This document shows positions 20,801 to 31,433 of a stretch of 64,000 nucleotides of DNA, piece by piece (the first letter of the stretch is position 1; each line of letters starts with the position of its first letter). The stretch spans positions 6,404,115 to 6,468,114 of the forward strand of contig OY979729.1 in assembly GCA_963855995.1 (NCBI GenBank). Direction: 5' to 3'. The notes below the pieces were generated by a model. It saw nothing but the letters and a program-made list of their open reading frames with translations, searched no databases and was not told the DNA's origin. Origin of the DNA: Muricea muricata. Its lineage: Eukaryota; Cnidaria; Anthozoa; Malacalcyonacea; Plexauridae. The translations under genes and the position numbers were made by a program.

Positions 20801-21928
20801 TTTTGAAAAATGACATTTATGCAACCCAAAATTCAGTGGGATAGTGTGCATTACTAGCCTGCCAGTACATTACTCGGCCTTGACTCAGTTTGTCTGCCAG
20901 AATATATTATGTTTCCGGCTGGCTTAAGCATAAGGGGTCAAAAAGGGTCAACAAGTCAAAAGCAAATGCCTTATGGATAAGGAATAATACGCTAACGATT
21001 TTCTTACAGCTACAGTAAACTCTGAAATACTTTGTTGTTGTATAATTATGTTTGTTGGAAATATTTGCTAGATCACAAACACACGAACTTTAAAACTGTC
21101 ATAATTCCACTGCAAATAATGTCGCGTGAACAGCAAATGCGTTTTAGAACATAAGTACATAACATGAATATATTATGCAGCGTCTCTGTTCAACTGTGGT
21201 TTGTTAACTTCGAATATAGTTGACTATTAGCACAAATGGTAATGTTGGAAAATTATTATCGACATTCGACAAAACAAACGCGCTTTAATGCAATTTCACA
21301 GACGCGATACTATCAAATAGAATGTATATTAAAATTCCACTGCAATTTAATACGAGATTTAATATTGTCGTGTGAATAACAAACTCGTCTTAAATTGTAG
21401 TATACTTGACTAGTACTGCAAACAGCAGACTTCAAAAATGAATATATTCAGAAAAACAAATTGTCTTCCTCTCGCATATGTAATTTAACCTTGATAAAGC
21501 ATTTGCTTTTGACTAACTATGATTTAAACAGCCAGCCTGAAACATGATATCTTCTGAACACAAGACTTAATTGGTGGCGAAACGCAAGTGAGGAAAGGTG
21601 TTCTGCGCATTTCCGAACGCGCATGACCACAATGCACTGCTTTAAACATGGTTTGAGATAAATTCTCCCCTACATACACAAATTAGGTCTGCTGCTTCGC
21701 TCGCTCGCTTCAGGCTCGCTCGCTCCGCAGCAATTACAGATTATTACGCGCAAAGCTTTTAAACCTCGTTTTTAATGAGTCCAGTTTTGAATTCAGTTTC
21801 TTTATGAATCGAGTCCGGGTATTGCGAGGACAAGTCCGGCTTTTTTCAAAGGTAAGTGCGACGGTCGAGTCCGGGTTTTATACAGGTCCGAGTCCTGATC
21901 CGAGTCCGAGTCCGGCCCGGGTTTCGCA

Positions 21929-22187
21929 TTTTAGCGACAGGGGTTACAACCAAATAGGCTACGTGTAGTCCTTGTAAATGTCTAACACTATATCTGCATG
22001 ACCAGCGGATATCATACCAACCTGCGAAATATCTTTCGCCTGTATCTTACCTTGGATTAGTATTTCCAATCGCGCCGGAATTGCCACTACTTCAGATACG
22101 GCTATTTTGTACACCTTTCAACATATTGATTGCACAAGTACTGCATTGGTTTCACCACCGGTTTAGCACGCTCTGCCTGGCGGTGAG
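21929..22187 (-). pseudogene. gypsy-1 protease-end region
   Basis: Minus-strand frames give VSEVVAIPARLEILIQGKI, reminiscent of the stretch after retropepsin in gypsy Pol. No DTG active site was located and the frame is broken. Confidence 0.35.
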
Positions 22188-23041
22188 TTAGCCGCTGTAA
22201 TCACAACTCCGTTCGACAACGACGATCTTAGCGTCTGCCTGAATTGCGACAATGTGGCCTGGTTTTCCGCAACGAAAAAACGTAACTTTTGATCGTGGAC
22301 GTTCTTGTTGCTTGATTGCTGCGGCATTTAACTGCTGCGAAATGCTCACTTGCTTTCGGGCGTTTTCTGTCGAGTTGCTAGCTCGGTAAGTTGGTCGACA
22401 TCCGCTGTCGGTTTTTGTGTCGCTGTGCTTGCGCTCGTATTTGCACAATGTGGGGCACGTGCGTCGTGATCTGCGATTGCTCAAACGTTGGACCAAGGTT
22501 AGCATGTCGCTTAAGTTTGGTGTAGAATTGTGAGCCAAAAGTTTTCCTCGTACTAAACTCAGCAGACTGCGCATGATTTGACAAGTGAAAAGAGCAGATT
22601 TGACGTCTTCAGCGAGTGTGGGGTCGACTGGTTGGGGTGTATCTCATTTTTAAACCGTCAGGTCTTCATCAGTACGAAGCATTCGGATTTCAAATTTTGC
22701 ATAGTAATTACCCCTCTCAACTGTTGGACACAGAGCTTACTTTAGTTTTTTTTTGCTGCAGTGGTCTAGGTAGCTCTTTCTTCGGCAGGAGTGGCGTAGA
22801 AATGCGTAGCTGCTTGTCCCTGTAGGAACGCAAGCAATTTCTTAACCTTATCGTCGTCTTTCCAACCACATGCGTAAAGCGTGTGTAAAACTCTTTCAGT
22901 CATTCGACAATATCGTCTTCGTCGAACTTTGATGGAAGAATGCTCGTATAGCTTTTGAAATAGCGTGAAGATTTTCTTTGGTCCAGTTTTACCGCTGTCA
23001 CCAGTGGTAACGTATCGAGACAATCTAAAAAACACTCTCAA
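22188..23041 (-). pseudogene. gypsy-1 Gag with damaged zinc knuckle
   Basis: The frame 23041-22766 reads ERVLHTLYACGWKDDDKVKK and LLAFLQGQAATHFYA, typical of gypsy capsid (a length of helix ending in L-G-x-A). The frame 22574-22188 gives SLVRGKLLAHNSTPN and the knuckle FFRCGKPGHIVA, in which the CCHC pattern has lost its first and last Cys. A frameshift lies between the two parts near 22600-22760. The position next to the LTR and primer site fits. Confidence 0.65.
22985..23004 (-). promoter_or_regulatory. gypsy-1 candidate tRNA primer-binding site
   Basis: Directly inside the LTR end on the minus strand lies TGGTGACAGCGGTAA, which begins with TGG as needed to pair with a tRNA CCA end. The tRNA is not identified. 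Confidence 0.45.
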
Positions 23042-23207
23042 CGTTTAACAATTTATTCAGTATCGTTCTTACAAGCATAGCCCATTCTCTCCGGGTGGAC
23101 AGTCACTCTCCCTCGATTACATGAAACCCTACTTCTTAAATCCTTAATGCTAATTTTTTACAATATTCTGTCATAACAATGTCAAGCAATTACAATATCA
23201 TGTTAGA
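23005..23207 (-). repeat. gypsy-1 5' LTR
   Basis: About 203 bp, closely related to 102-275 plus 4606-4637. The plus-strand start is TGGTAACG and the end is CATGTTAGA, slightly diverged from the TGTAAC...GTTACA ends of the other copy. Confidence 0.65.
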
Positions 23208-23965
23208 TATGTATGAATAACGTTTAATGGAAAGGTGATTGCTCCAAAATAATGCCTACATGGATAAATACTAGGGTACCTGTGAGGTAGGGAATGCTGC
23301 GGAGGTTTTAAAGGCTAAAAGTGGTTGGAAATTTTTGTTTACATTTTGTTCGATCTTTCTCCAGCTCGGGGCAGCCTTGCTTCCAGAGATGTTAACTGTG
23401 GGTACGAAATTTATTCAATAATATCAATGTGTGTACTACGACTTTGGGTCTGATCAAAATAGAGATTAATGAGAATAAGTTATTAGAAAAAAGAAATCAC
23501 ACATATTTAGTTTAAATAACAATGCATAGTTTAGTTTTGCGGTATAATTATTACGTAGACATGTGTGTCTATGCTAAGCAATATCCAGCCATTTATTTAT
23601 ATTCCATTCTTTACTTGGACAACATTGGTCGAGTCTTCCATTTTAAAATTATATCGGTGAAGTTTTGAAGCTATTTCAAAATGTGGAAAGAACCTCCAAT
23701 GCAAACAGTGCCATCAAAGTAATTAGTATACATTGACAAAATTATAGTTTCACCCTCACTTGCAGTAGTTGTAACTTTTACTAACCAACAAGATTGCTAT
23801 GATATGAATCTCTCAATCTAACAAATATTTTGGGGTTTTCTATTATTTTGGCGGTCCTTCTCAAGGGCCAAACTTGGGGGAAGGGATATTGCATGAAAGT
23901 CGGTCCTCAAATAATTGTGCAATTACAATTAAATTAAAACGATTAAATTGTCATCAGTCGCAATA
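23208..23965. other. no gene recognised
   Basis: Contains the second copy of the short repeat (23268-23315). The rest is AT-rich without motifs. Confidence 0.5.
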
Positions 23966-24303
23966 GACCATTCCCCAATTAGACAAACTTTAAAATTCGA
24001 AAACAATTTTAGCACAGTTGGAAAGAGCTTCCTAAATTTAGTGAAATTGTGAGATTTGGTTCTAAAATATTGTAAAATGTCGAAAACATAGTAATGTAAT
24101 GTTTGCGAATTTTGTGTACTTTTGTATTACGCGGGAAAAAGTGTTACCAAATGTTACCAAATTTCCACATAGTGGTAACACTTTTCCCTGCGTAATACAA
24201 ACGTATACAAATTCGCAAACTTTACAGGGCAATTTAGGATGCTCATTCCAGCTGTGCTAATTGATTTTCCGAATTCAAAAGTGTGTCTAATAGGGGAATG
24301 GTC
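23966..24303. mobile_element. 338-bp fold-back MITE
   Basis: The ends GACCATTCCCCAATTAGACA and its inverted counterpart TGTCTAATAGGGGAATGGTC pair imperfectly for about 80 bp on each side. A second palindrome sits in the middle (24101-24220, GTTTGCGAATTTTGTGTACT against AATTCGCAAAC with a CGGGAAAAAGTGTTAC core). The inner palindrome is related to that at 27288-27486. Confidence 0.75.
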
Positions 24304-25669
24304 CATTTTCTTCTAAAATATCATAAATTTGCAAAGATTGTGGCAGAAGATCAATGCTCGAACCACGGGAAATGGCCTTTTCCAGCTCAAGATTTTAAAA
24401 TGTTCCAGGGCCCATTCCCCGGACCCCTATAAAGCACGATTATGTATTACGAGCGTCCCCACCATCGCAAGTATGTACATAATTAATTAAGAAGTCGGTC
24501 CCAGAATCGAGTACCTTCTCCAATTTTTTTGAATTTGCGCCTCTGATCCATCTAGATATCCCCCTAATGTCTTTCTTCAGTATGAATAGTTTACTGCATA
24601 TATAATCGTACAATCAAGATAACTCTAGGAAACAAAAACAACTGACCAACTCTTTATCGAGCAATAATTTCCCAAATTGGCAATATATGGTGGCGAGTGA
24701 CCAATAGGCTAATAGAGTACATTCGCTGAGAACGACAGAAACTTCACCCAGAAACTGCAAAGTTTCTTTTAACGAGCCATTATGGCCATAAAATATCAAC
24801 ATTTCCACAACATTAGCAAAGTAAAGTCTAGCTTTATTTATATCCTATCTCAGAGCATGATGGTTATATGCACACAACAAGGCCATTTACACGAGAAACA
24901 AAAAGTCGTGACTTATCCAAGACGCGTTTTATTTGGGTCGCGAGCCTACTAGCGTAAGAACATGGGTTACTACTGTTCCAAAATAAGTCGCGACTTAACA
25001 GAACGTAACAGAAATTGACTTAGTAGACATAGCTAAATAAGACGCAACTTAATTAAGACGCGACTTATAAACTCTTGTTTAAACTCGGTATAAATTGCCC
25101 TAACGCATGGTTCTGCTTTAAAAAATGTTGGCATTGAAATTTAGAATTAAATTTAAAAGTGTAACTATTTTAAAACTAATAGTGGAGAACTTTAATGTTA
25201 AATCTACAGCTGAAATATGTTATTACAATAAACAGGAAACAGTCTGGTCAGTATACTCAGGTCGCGTGCTGCATAATATACGTCTTTACACGATAACACG
25301 ATGTAAGGTATGCATGTGTAGTCAAAATGTTTTCTCAGTACACGGGCAAGTTGTAGTTTCATACTGTCTATAGACGTCCGTACACTATGATCAGCCACTA
25401 TTTCTTTGCGAGTTAAAAGTTTGAGATAAAGCGGCAAAACGTACAATGGTAAAACCACGAGTATTACTGACCACGAAACTGCAGTTTTAAGGTTTCACCG
25501 CATGCAATATAACTGACAATTCTCGCTGAAGCCCCCTTTGAAACTTTATCCACTGGGGAAGCTTTACACTCGTTTGCTTAATTAACGCTCGCTCGCTCCA
25601 CAGCAATAACAAGTTTTAGTAGAATCACACTAGTATTCTATTGCAAATGCTGTAATTTGATTGGTTACT
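24304..25669. other. no gene recognised
   Basis: AT-rich sequence with several short open frames on both strands that lack motifs. Words such as CGCTCGCTCGCTCCACAGCA (near 25585) recur at 21690-21735 in a related form, suggesting element debris. Confidence 0.5.
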
Positions 25670-25705
25670 CTACTCGCTATCTATTCCTCGATAGATAGCG
25701 AGTAG
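25670..25705. repeat. 15-bp perfect hairpin
   Basis: CTACTCGCTATCTAT, loop TCCTCG, ATAGATAGCGAGTAG. This is a strong short stem-loop 100 bases from a larger hairpin. Confidence 0.9.
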
Positions 25706-25803
25706 CGAAACAATCATCTTCCTATAGAGATTTCTTTTAAAAAAATTGCTTAAAAATCAAATTTTTTGTTGAATATTCCATGTTTGACCTCTGATTCTAC
25801 TAA

Positions 25804-25910
25804 AACAATTAGATTACTCGCTCTCAATTTCTATGCGGTGATAGTTGATTCGGGCTTCGCCCTCATCAACTATCACCGCATAGAAATCTCGAGCTCGTAA
25901 TCTAATTGTT
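25804..25910. repeat. 46-bp hairpin element
   Basis: The arm 25804-25849 (AACAATTAGATTACTCGCTC ... GGTGATAGTTGAT) pairs with 25865-25910 with about three mismatches around a loop TCGGGCTTCGCCCTC that itself folds. The perfect inner part is TTCTATGCGGTGATAGTTGA. It is a short fold-back MITE; transcription would give a long stem. Confidence 0.9.
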
Positions 25911-27287
25911 AAATAGAAATTCCGTATCCGGGGACTGGAAACGACAGTGACCTTGGCCGCAAAATTGCTTTTCAATACGTCTTGTCGTGTACTATGCAAA
26001 ATTTAATGAGTTTGAAATAAGAATAACTTAGCTATGCTTGCGGTTTTATATTCATTAAACATACTTGCCCAACTAGCGACGTCACAACTTTTCATTGCTG
26101 AATCAGCAATTTACATTTTGTACTTTTTTTGCGAATAACTTCGCAAATGGAAGCAATAGTCTACTATAGTTAACGGCCAGTTAGCTTTTTATGCTCTTTT
26201 ACATGAAACAATAGAAAATATTGCCAGCATTCTATAATCAAAACATGTTATTTTACGTGCTCGAAATTGCATAAATTGGGCACGGAATTGTACGAATTAT
26301 GAATTTATGATAAAATTTTGCTATCGATATTGTTCGCCCACATTTCATAGAACTTCGCGCCATCTAGCGGGAATTTGAAATTTTGACGTTTAAAATCAGA
26401 TTGGGAACAGAAAATTTGGAACATGTACCCATAGATTAAAAAATAGAAGGCAGATTTGGAGAGCACTTGCAACAGGCACTAGATGGGGTGGGGGGTGCTT
26501 TAAATCTGAAAAAGCTACACGAACTGCTGATGTTTTTAATAGCTTAAAGTCGAATTCACTTTCTTTCTGCGCAGCTGGTTACGAACATTGATTGCATAGG
26601 CTTGTTTGTTTGTATACCGTATTTTACTCTTAATGCATACCAGTTTTTATTCCGTTTAATCTCTGAAATGTAACCGCTTTCTTCGTAACGAGGTAATTTC
26701 TGAAATATCCTATCGAAATTTAGAGCTAAATAATCTAATTATATGGGCTATCTTTCAGTTCTTTTTTTATGTATGGTGCATGACATAATAACATTAAATT
26801 CCAACGCAGGACTTTACAGCAGGAATTCAAATTTAATTATCAATTGTTTAAAACGAAATATGTAAACAAAAACACCAAGCAACTTTTACGCCCACAAAAT
26901 GTACACTGAGCGGATTTGACTTCTACTTTAGAAAACAAGTTATCTAATCAGTTAATTAATTCACGAAGTTATTTTGAAAACCTCCACTACGTTGTGATTT
27001 TTTTTTCTCTTTTCTCATGAATTATTAATGAGTTTTTTCAGAAAAAACGGTCAACTGACCCATCTCTACCACTGTGCATAATCTATTCTACTGTACACTT
27101 TATTAATTGCTTCTTTTTTACGTAAATGCTACAAAGCGAGAAAATTTGAATTAAGTCTATAATGACATAGCCACGATAGACTATTTGCAATTTCCATTAG
27201 AGACTAAAGGTCGAACTGAGCAGGAAGAACGAAATATTTTACAACAGTTAGAAAGAATATTTTCAAGTACAGTTGTAAAGTTTGGTG
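25911..27287. other. no gene recognised
   Basis: AT-rich; no open frame with a recognisable product. Confidence 0.5.
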
Positions 27288-27486
27288 GCGAAATGCTTTA
27301 AAATACGGAAAATATAGCCCTGCGAAGTTTGCAATATTTGTATATATTTGTATTGCGCGTGGAAAAAGTTACTATTTTTGAGACGAAATTGCCGTGAAAA
27401 TGGTGACTTTTTCCTGCGTGCTAGGAGTATACAAGAAATTTGCAAACGTGGCAGGGCTGTAATTTCCGTATTTTACAACATTTCGC
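27288..27486. mobile_element. fold-back MITE related to 24101-24220
   Basis: GCGAAATGCTTTAAAATACG pairs with CGTATTTTACAACATTTCGC; inside, TTTGCAATATTTGTATATAT and the GCGTGGAAAAAGTTAC core mirror the other side. The core resembles the inner palindrome of the 23966-24303 element. Confidence 0.7.
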
Positions 27487-27719
27487 TTGAAACTTAGCAA
27501 TTCTACTAATCTTCACGATTAATATTCACGATTACACTATTTAACAGTGCAGTAAATGCAAATTTGTTCCAAAACATGTCAAGAAAAACGTTGGCATGAT
27601 CATAGACATGAATGTAAGACTTCGTCCTATCCAAGTTAATAACCCAACTAAACACCCAATTAGGTTGCGAAAAAAGAACCCTACTGGGTGGAATTCTGGG
27701 TGGAAACAAGTACAGGAAA

Positions 27720-28681
27720 TTGAGCAAGCGCGTAAAAATAACTGCGAAAGAGGAAATTAAGAAACACGAAGCACGTAGAGACGACAGTGACAGTTTATCT
27801 GGTTACATTTCAAATGTTAACTCCATGGACTATCGGCCCGACCAAAGGATAGTTCAAAAGATGTTACAAGAGGAATCGGAATCATTTTCACGGGCAAAAA
27901 CATATACAGCCATGCCCCGACCTCTTTACCCCGAGGTAAAACAGTACGTAGAAGACCCTTTGAACAGAGGATGGGTACAGAGGTCACGATCAGCGTATTC
28001 ATCACCAGTTGTCTGTGTGCGAAAGAAGGATAGAACGCTTAGGCTGCGTATTGATTATAGACAGTTAAATCAGAAAACGGTTCCCGATCGACATCCCTTA
28101 CCCCATGTTCAGGCCTTCCAGGACAGTCTTGGTGGTAATAACTGGTTTTCTTTGTTTGACCTGGGTAAGGCTTACCATCAAGGGTATATAACGCCTGAAA
28201 GTCGGCATAAAACAGCATTTATTACTCCTTGGGGATTATTCGAATGGGTACGCATCCCATTGGTCTGATTAACGCACCAGGAGAATTCCAGTGGCTCATG
28301 GAAGATTGTTTACATAGCTTTAGAGACGATATCTGTACCCCTTATCTCGATGATGTGATTGTTTTCAGCAAGTCGTTCCAAGATTATGTAGACCATGTTC
28401 GACAAGTACTGCAACGACTTCTGGCGAATGGAATCAAACTCAAACCAGAAAAATGTAAGCTTTTTCAGAAGGAAGTGAACTATCTCAGTCAGATTGTTAC
28501 ATCAGATGGTTATAGACCAGACCCCTCGAAGATTAATGCAGTAACGGCGTTAAAACACTCCATTTCAGCCAATGTAGGGGAAGTAAGGAAACTGTTTGGA
28601 CTACAAGGACCGCCTTCTAATATTTCCAAAACGACCAGTAAGACTGATAAATCTAATAAAGCTGGATTTGTATCATCATAA
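27720..28681 (+). pseudogene. gypsy-2 reverse transcriptase, frameshifted
   Basis: The first part carries the fingers (SAYSSPVVCVRKKD, LRIDYRQLNQKTV, RHPLPHVQ) and motif A (WFSLFDLGKAYHQ). A shift near 28258 moves to the frame with GLINAPGEFQWLME (motif B), CTPYLDDVIVFSKS (motif C, YLDD) and the thumb start (KPEKCKLFQKEVNYL). All catalytic Asp codons are present; the shift lies between motifs A and B. Confidence 0.8.
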
Positions 28682-28784
28682 AAACAAGTTGTATGGCGGA
28701 AAGAACGTCAAGAAACCTTAAGGAACTATTAAATCATTTAACGAGTCCACCAATTATGGGATACCCTAATTAGAATGACCCATT

Positions 28785-29300
28785 TGTTTTAAATACAGAC
28801 GCCTCACTACAAGGACTGGGGACTCACCCTCAGTCAAGCAGAAAAAAATACCATTCTGGAAAACTAGAGATCCCAAAACTTAAATGGGCAGAGTGTGAAC
28901 ATTTTAGCGATTACCTATATTACCCCCCCCCCCCCCTCCCCCAATTTACCGTGTACACCGATAATAACCCACTTACATATGTTTTAACCACGGCCAGATT
29001 GACCAGATTGGTTGATTTAACTTTAATATAAGGTACAGTCAGACTAGAAGCCGGTTGTATAAAACTCTTAATCACTTTTTAATCACTGTTTTGTAGTTAA
29101 TTAGTGATTAAGTACAAAATATGTGGTTCTGATTGGTTGATGTTTCCACTAGTCATAGTTAACTTTAATCACTTTTTTATACAACCAACCCTAGGACGTT
29201 CAAACACAGATGCAAATGTGCTCTCTAGAATGCCAGTGGATTTCTAGACGTGCATGAGAGTGTGGAAGATGTCTCCCTTAAAATATAAAAGCAAGTATTC
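28785..29300 (+). pseudogene. gypsy-2 RNase H, interrupted by a MITE
   Basis: The block VLNTDASLQGLGTH (first Asp), LKWAECEHFSDYLY (Glu) and VYTDNNPLTYVLTT (second Asp) is followed by a 134-bp MITE (29053-29186) and then RSNTDANVLSRMPVDF, the usual RNase H end with the last Asp. A run of 14 C at 28923-28936 sits inside the coding region and breaks the frame. Confidence 0.7.
29053..29186. mobile_element. 134-bp MITE inside gypsy-2 RNase H
   Basis: Ends GGTTGTATAAAACTCTTAAT and ATTAAAGTGATTAAAA-like ...TTTTTTATACAACC are inverted; TAATCACTTTTT occurs three times inside. Because the interrupted Pol frame resumes right after it, the insertion is clear. A target duplication could not be resolved. 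Confidence 0.75.
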
Positions 29301-29499
29301 ATAATCAGCGACACTGTTTGGGTTTCCGCATTTACACACGATCTTTTGGATATGGACAGAGAATTCCTTGCCGAGAACCAACCTGCCATTCCTACGCATA
29401 CAATTCTACAGGCCTAAAAACAACACGCCACTATTGGCCGAGTACTATCCTTTTAACTCGAAAGACGACGCCCATCTCTTCAGAACAGGAAGCGAGAAC

Positions 29500-30274
29500 T
29501 AGCTGGTGCAAAATCATTGTCGCGACAATGGCACAGACTCAAAATTGATAAAGACGGTTTGTTACGACGTGAAAGTGGTCCTCGAAAACAGTTAGTGTTA
29601 CCGAGTAAGTTCAACCGGACCATTTTCAAGGAACTTCACCAAAACATGGGGCACTTAGGTGCTAAAAGAGTGACCCGTAGCTAGAGAACGTTTCTACTGG
29701 CCTAATATGAGAAAAGATATTACCCACTTCGTCACCAATATTTGTAGATGTCTGAAACAACGGAAACCTACTTTGGAACATAACGACCTCATCTCCTTGA
29801 GAGATGTTATATTTTCTGGTTATCGTGGACCATCTTACCCGTTTTGCGCAAGCGTACCCCACTGAAAACAGGTCAAGCACAACAGCGGCTGAAAATTTCT
29901 ATAACGATTTCGTACTCCAGTTTGATTTCCCAGCAAAAACTCTGCATGACCAACGAAGAGAATTTGAAAACAAGTTGTATCATCAACTAGAGAAACTTAG
30001 TGGAGTTCACCCTTACCACCTACAGACAAACAGGAAGGATGAACGGTTTAACAGGGCATTGTCGTCGATGTTACGTACGCTGCCCGATAGAATGAGCAAA
30101 TGGAAGGACGCCGTGAACAAAATGGTACACGCATGCAATTGCACTCTCAACGAAGTAACTGGGTTTTCGCAATTTTCCCTAATATTCGGTCGGTCACCAA
30201 GGTTACCAGTAGACCTATTGTTTGGAACATCATCTGATGTGGCGAAAGGGAATCATACGGATTATGTAAAATAA
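29500..30274 (+). pseudogene. gypsy-2 integrase
   Basis: The zinc-binding part reads HQNMGHLGAKRV and a Cys pair near 29745 (ICRCLKQRKP), followed after a frame break by the open stretch 29804-30274 with FLVIVDHLTRFAQAYP (first Asp), TLHDQRREFENKL (second Asp) and NRKDERFNRALSSML (Glu). The DDE triad is present in one frame. A C-terminal tail in broken frames runs on to about 30770, where a G run (30524-30536) disrupts it. Confidence 0.75.
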
Positions 30275-30754
30275 TGGAAGAGCGCTATGAAAGACGCCTA
30301 CGCTAAAGTTATCAGCGACATCAGTAAAGCTGCAACAGCGGGAAAAACTATACGAACATTGGCAGCGAAAGGTGCTTGAGCTAAAGTCATTTCCTGAACG
30401 TACGCAAATACGAAACATTTCCAAAATAATGCAAATGCCAACATAGAGACAGATTTATAATTTATGATCGCAAATTCCGTTTCACACTGTTAAGGCCAAG
30501 TGATCGCGTGTTGGTCCGGAACGCGGGGGGGGGGGGCGTGGAAAGCTCAGATTGTACTGTGAATAACCAACTTTACGAAGTAGTGGAATAGAATGGAGAG
30601 TTACCTATCAACCTGAAAGGTAACGCGAAGGGAGGATCTCGACTACTACACGGAAATCCTCTTCTCTCCAGTTACTTTTTACCACCAGATAATCCTGAAA
30701 GCATCGAACCAGTCGCCCAACAGCAAGAAAGAAAGAGTAAGGCTGAAGTGTCCA

Positions 30755-30815
30755 CACCTAAACTGTAAACACCTAAACTTGTCCACACCTAAACTTGTCC
30801 ACACCTAAACTGGAA
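30755..30815. repeat. short tandem repeat (CACACCTAAACTTGTC)n
   Basis: Three to four copies of a 17-base word, CCACACCTAAACTTGTC and variants, at the end of the gypsy-2 Pol region. Confidence 0.85.
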
Positions 30816-31304
30816 GTACAAGACGCGGTCACAATGATAGAAGGGAAAGAACTGCCTGTCAACAATGTGTTAACCCATGAAGATGCTGACGAAAATGCCC
30901 TGGAGCCCCACCACCAGTTCAAGACACACAACCAGAGCAACAACGGATAGACATGATGGCTCAACCTCCAGTGCGAGATGGGCGTCCAGCCTCGACGTGC
31001 ACTTGCTCCACCGCCATGGTTCTGGCCCTTACCTCCCATTTCTTTTTTGGACTTCACCTTTATTCCACCAGCAGAGTTACATGTACCACGGAACACCATA
31101 CCTACCTTTTTAAGTAACAAACGTTTTATATTGTGCTACCCGATGCATGAAGAAAAACAACTTGTTGGGTTTTCTAAGAATTACCATAAAGAAGATAAAT
31201 GTGTATTATCTTAGTAATAAGCCTTAGGTAAAGACGATAAGGACAGAACCAGAACACGGAACAAAGCCGAGTTTTAAATACAAGTTGCAATACTATAAAA
31301 GTTG

Positions 31305-31433
31305 AAATATAATTTTGTGGAAACACCACGTAAGTTAATTATCGCAGTGTGCTTACTTGACTCACCGCCTGACGTCTCATCTGTTCGTTTGTGCCATAAT
31401 AAACATACGTGGTGTTTCCACAAAATTATATTT
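31305..31433. mobile_element. 129-bp MITE with perfect 28-bp inverted ends
   Basis: AAATATAATTTTGTGGAAAC (31305-) and its complement (to 31433) pair over 28 bases without mismatch. The loop of 73 bp is unique. Function unknown; likely a recent insertion given the intact ends. Confidence 0.85.

Larger units (their letters stand above)
19610..21928. mobile_element. 2.3 kb fold-back element with about 150-bp inverted ends
   Basis: The left end (GCGAAACCCGGACTGGACTC, with repeated CCCGGACTCGA words, to about 19745) is mirrored at 21780-21928 (GAGTCCGGGT words ending GGGCCCGGGTTTCGC-like). The interior holds a second inverted pair (19815-20020 against 20522-20725) and another (20925-20970 against 21495-21545). 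No open frame with known motifs. Its insertion separates the gag/protease and RT blocks of gypsy-1. Confidence 0.6.
102..23207 (-). mobile_element. Ty3/gypsy element (gypsy-1), shattered by nested insertions
   Basis: Five separated blocks on the minus strand appear in the order of a normal gypsy element: LTR (23207-23005), gag with zinc knuckle (23041-22188), protease-end region (about 22190-21960), RT N-terminus (19125-18835), then RT end, RNase H and integrase (5946-4645) and the second LTR (4637-4606 plus 275-102). The two LTRs are clearly related over about 200 bp. The RT palm with its YxDD motif is not seen. About 17 kb of other elements lies between the blocks. Collinearity and shared orientation support a single original copy; the alternative is two or three separate copies of one family. 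The flanks (CATGG on the left, TATGT on the right) are only a weak match for a target duplication, so this is not proven. Confidence 0.6.
27720..30770 (+). mobile_element. second Ty3/gypsy element (gypsy-2), degenerate
   Basis: The plus-strand order is RT (27720-28681), RNase H (28785-29300, split by a MITE), integrase (29500-30274) and an integrase C-terminal tail to about 30770. No LTRs, gag or protease were found, so the element is truncated at both ends or its ends are decayed. Motifs and sequence differ from gypsy-1, so this is a separate family and orientation. Confidence 0.7.
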
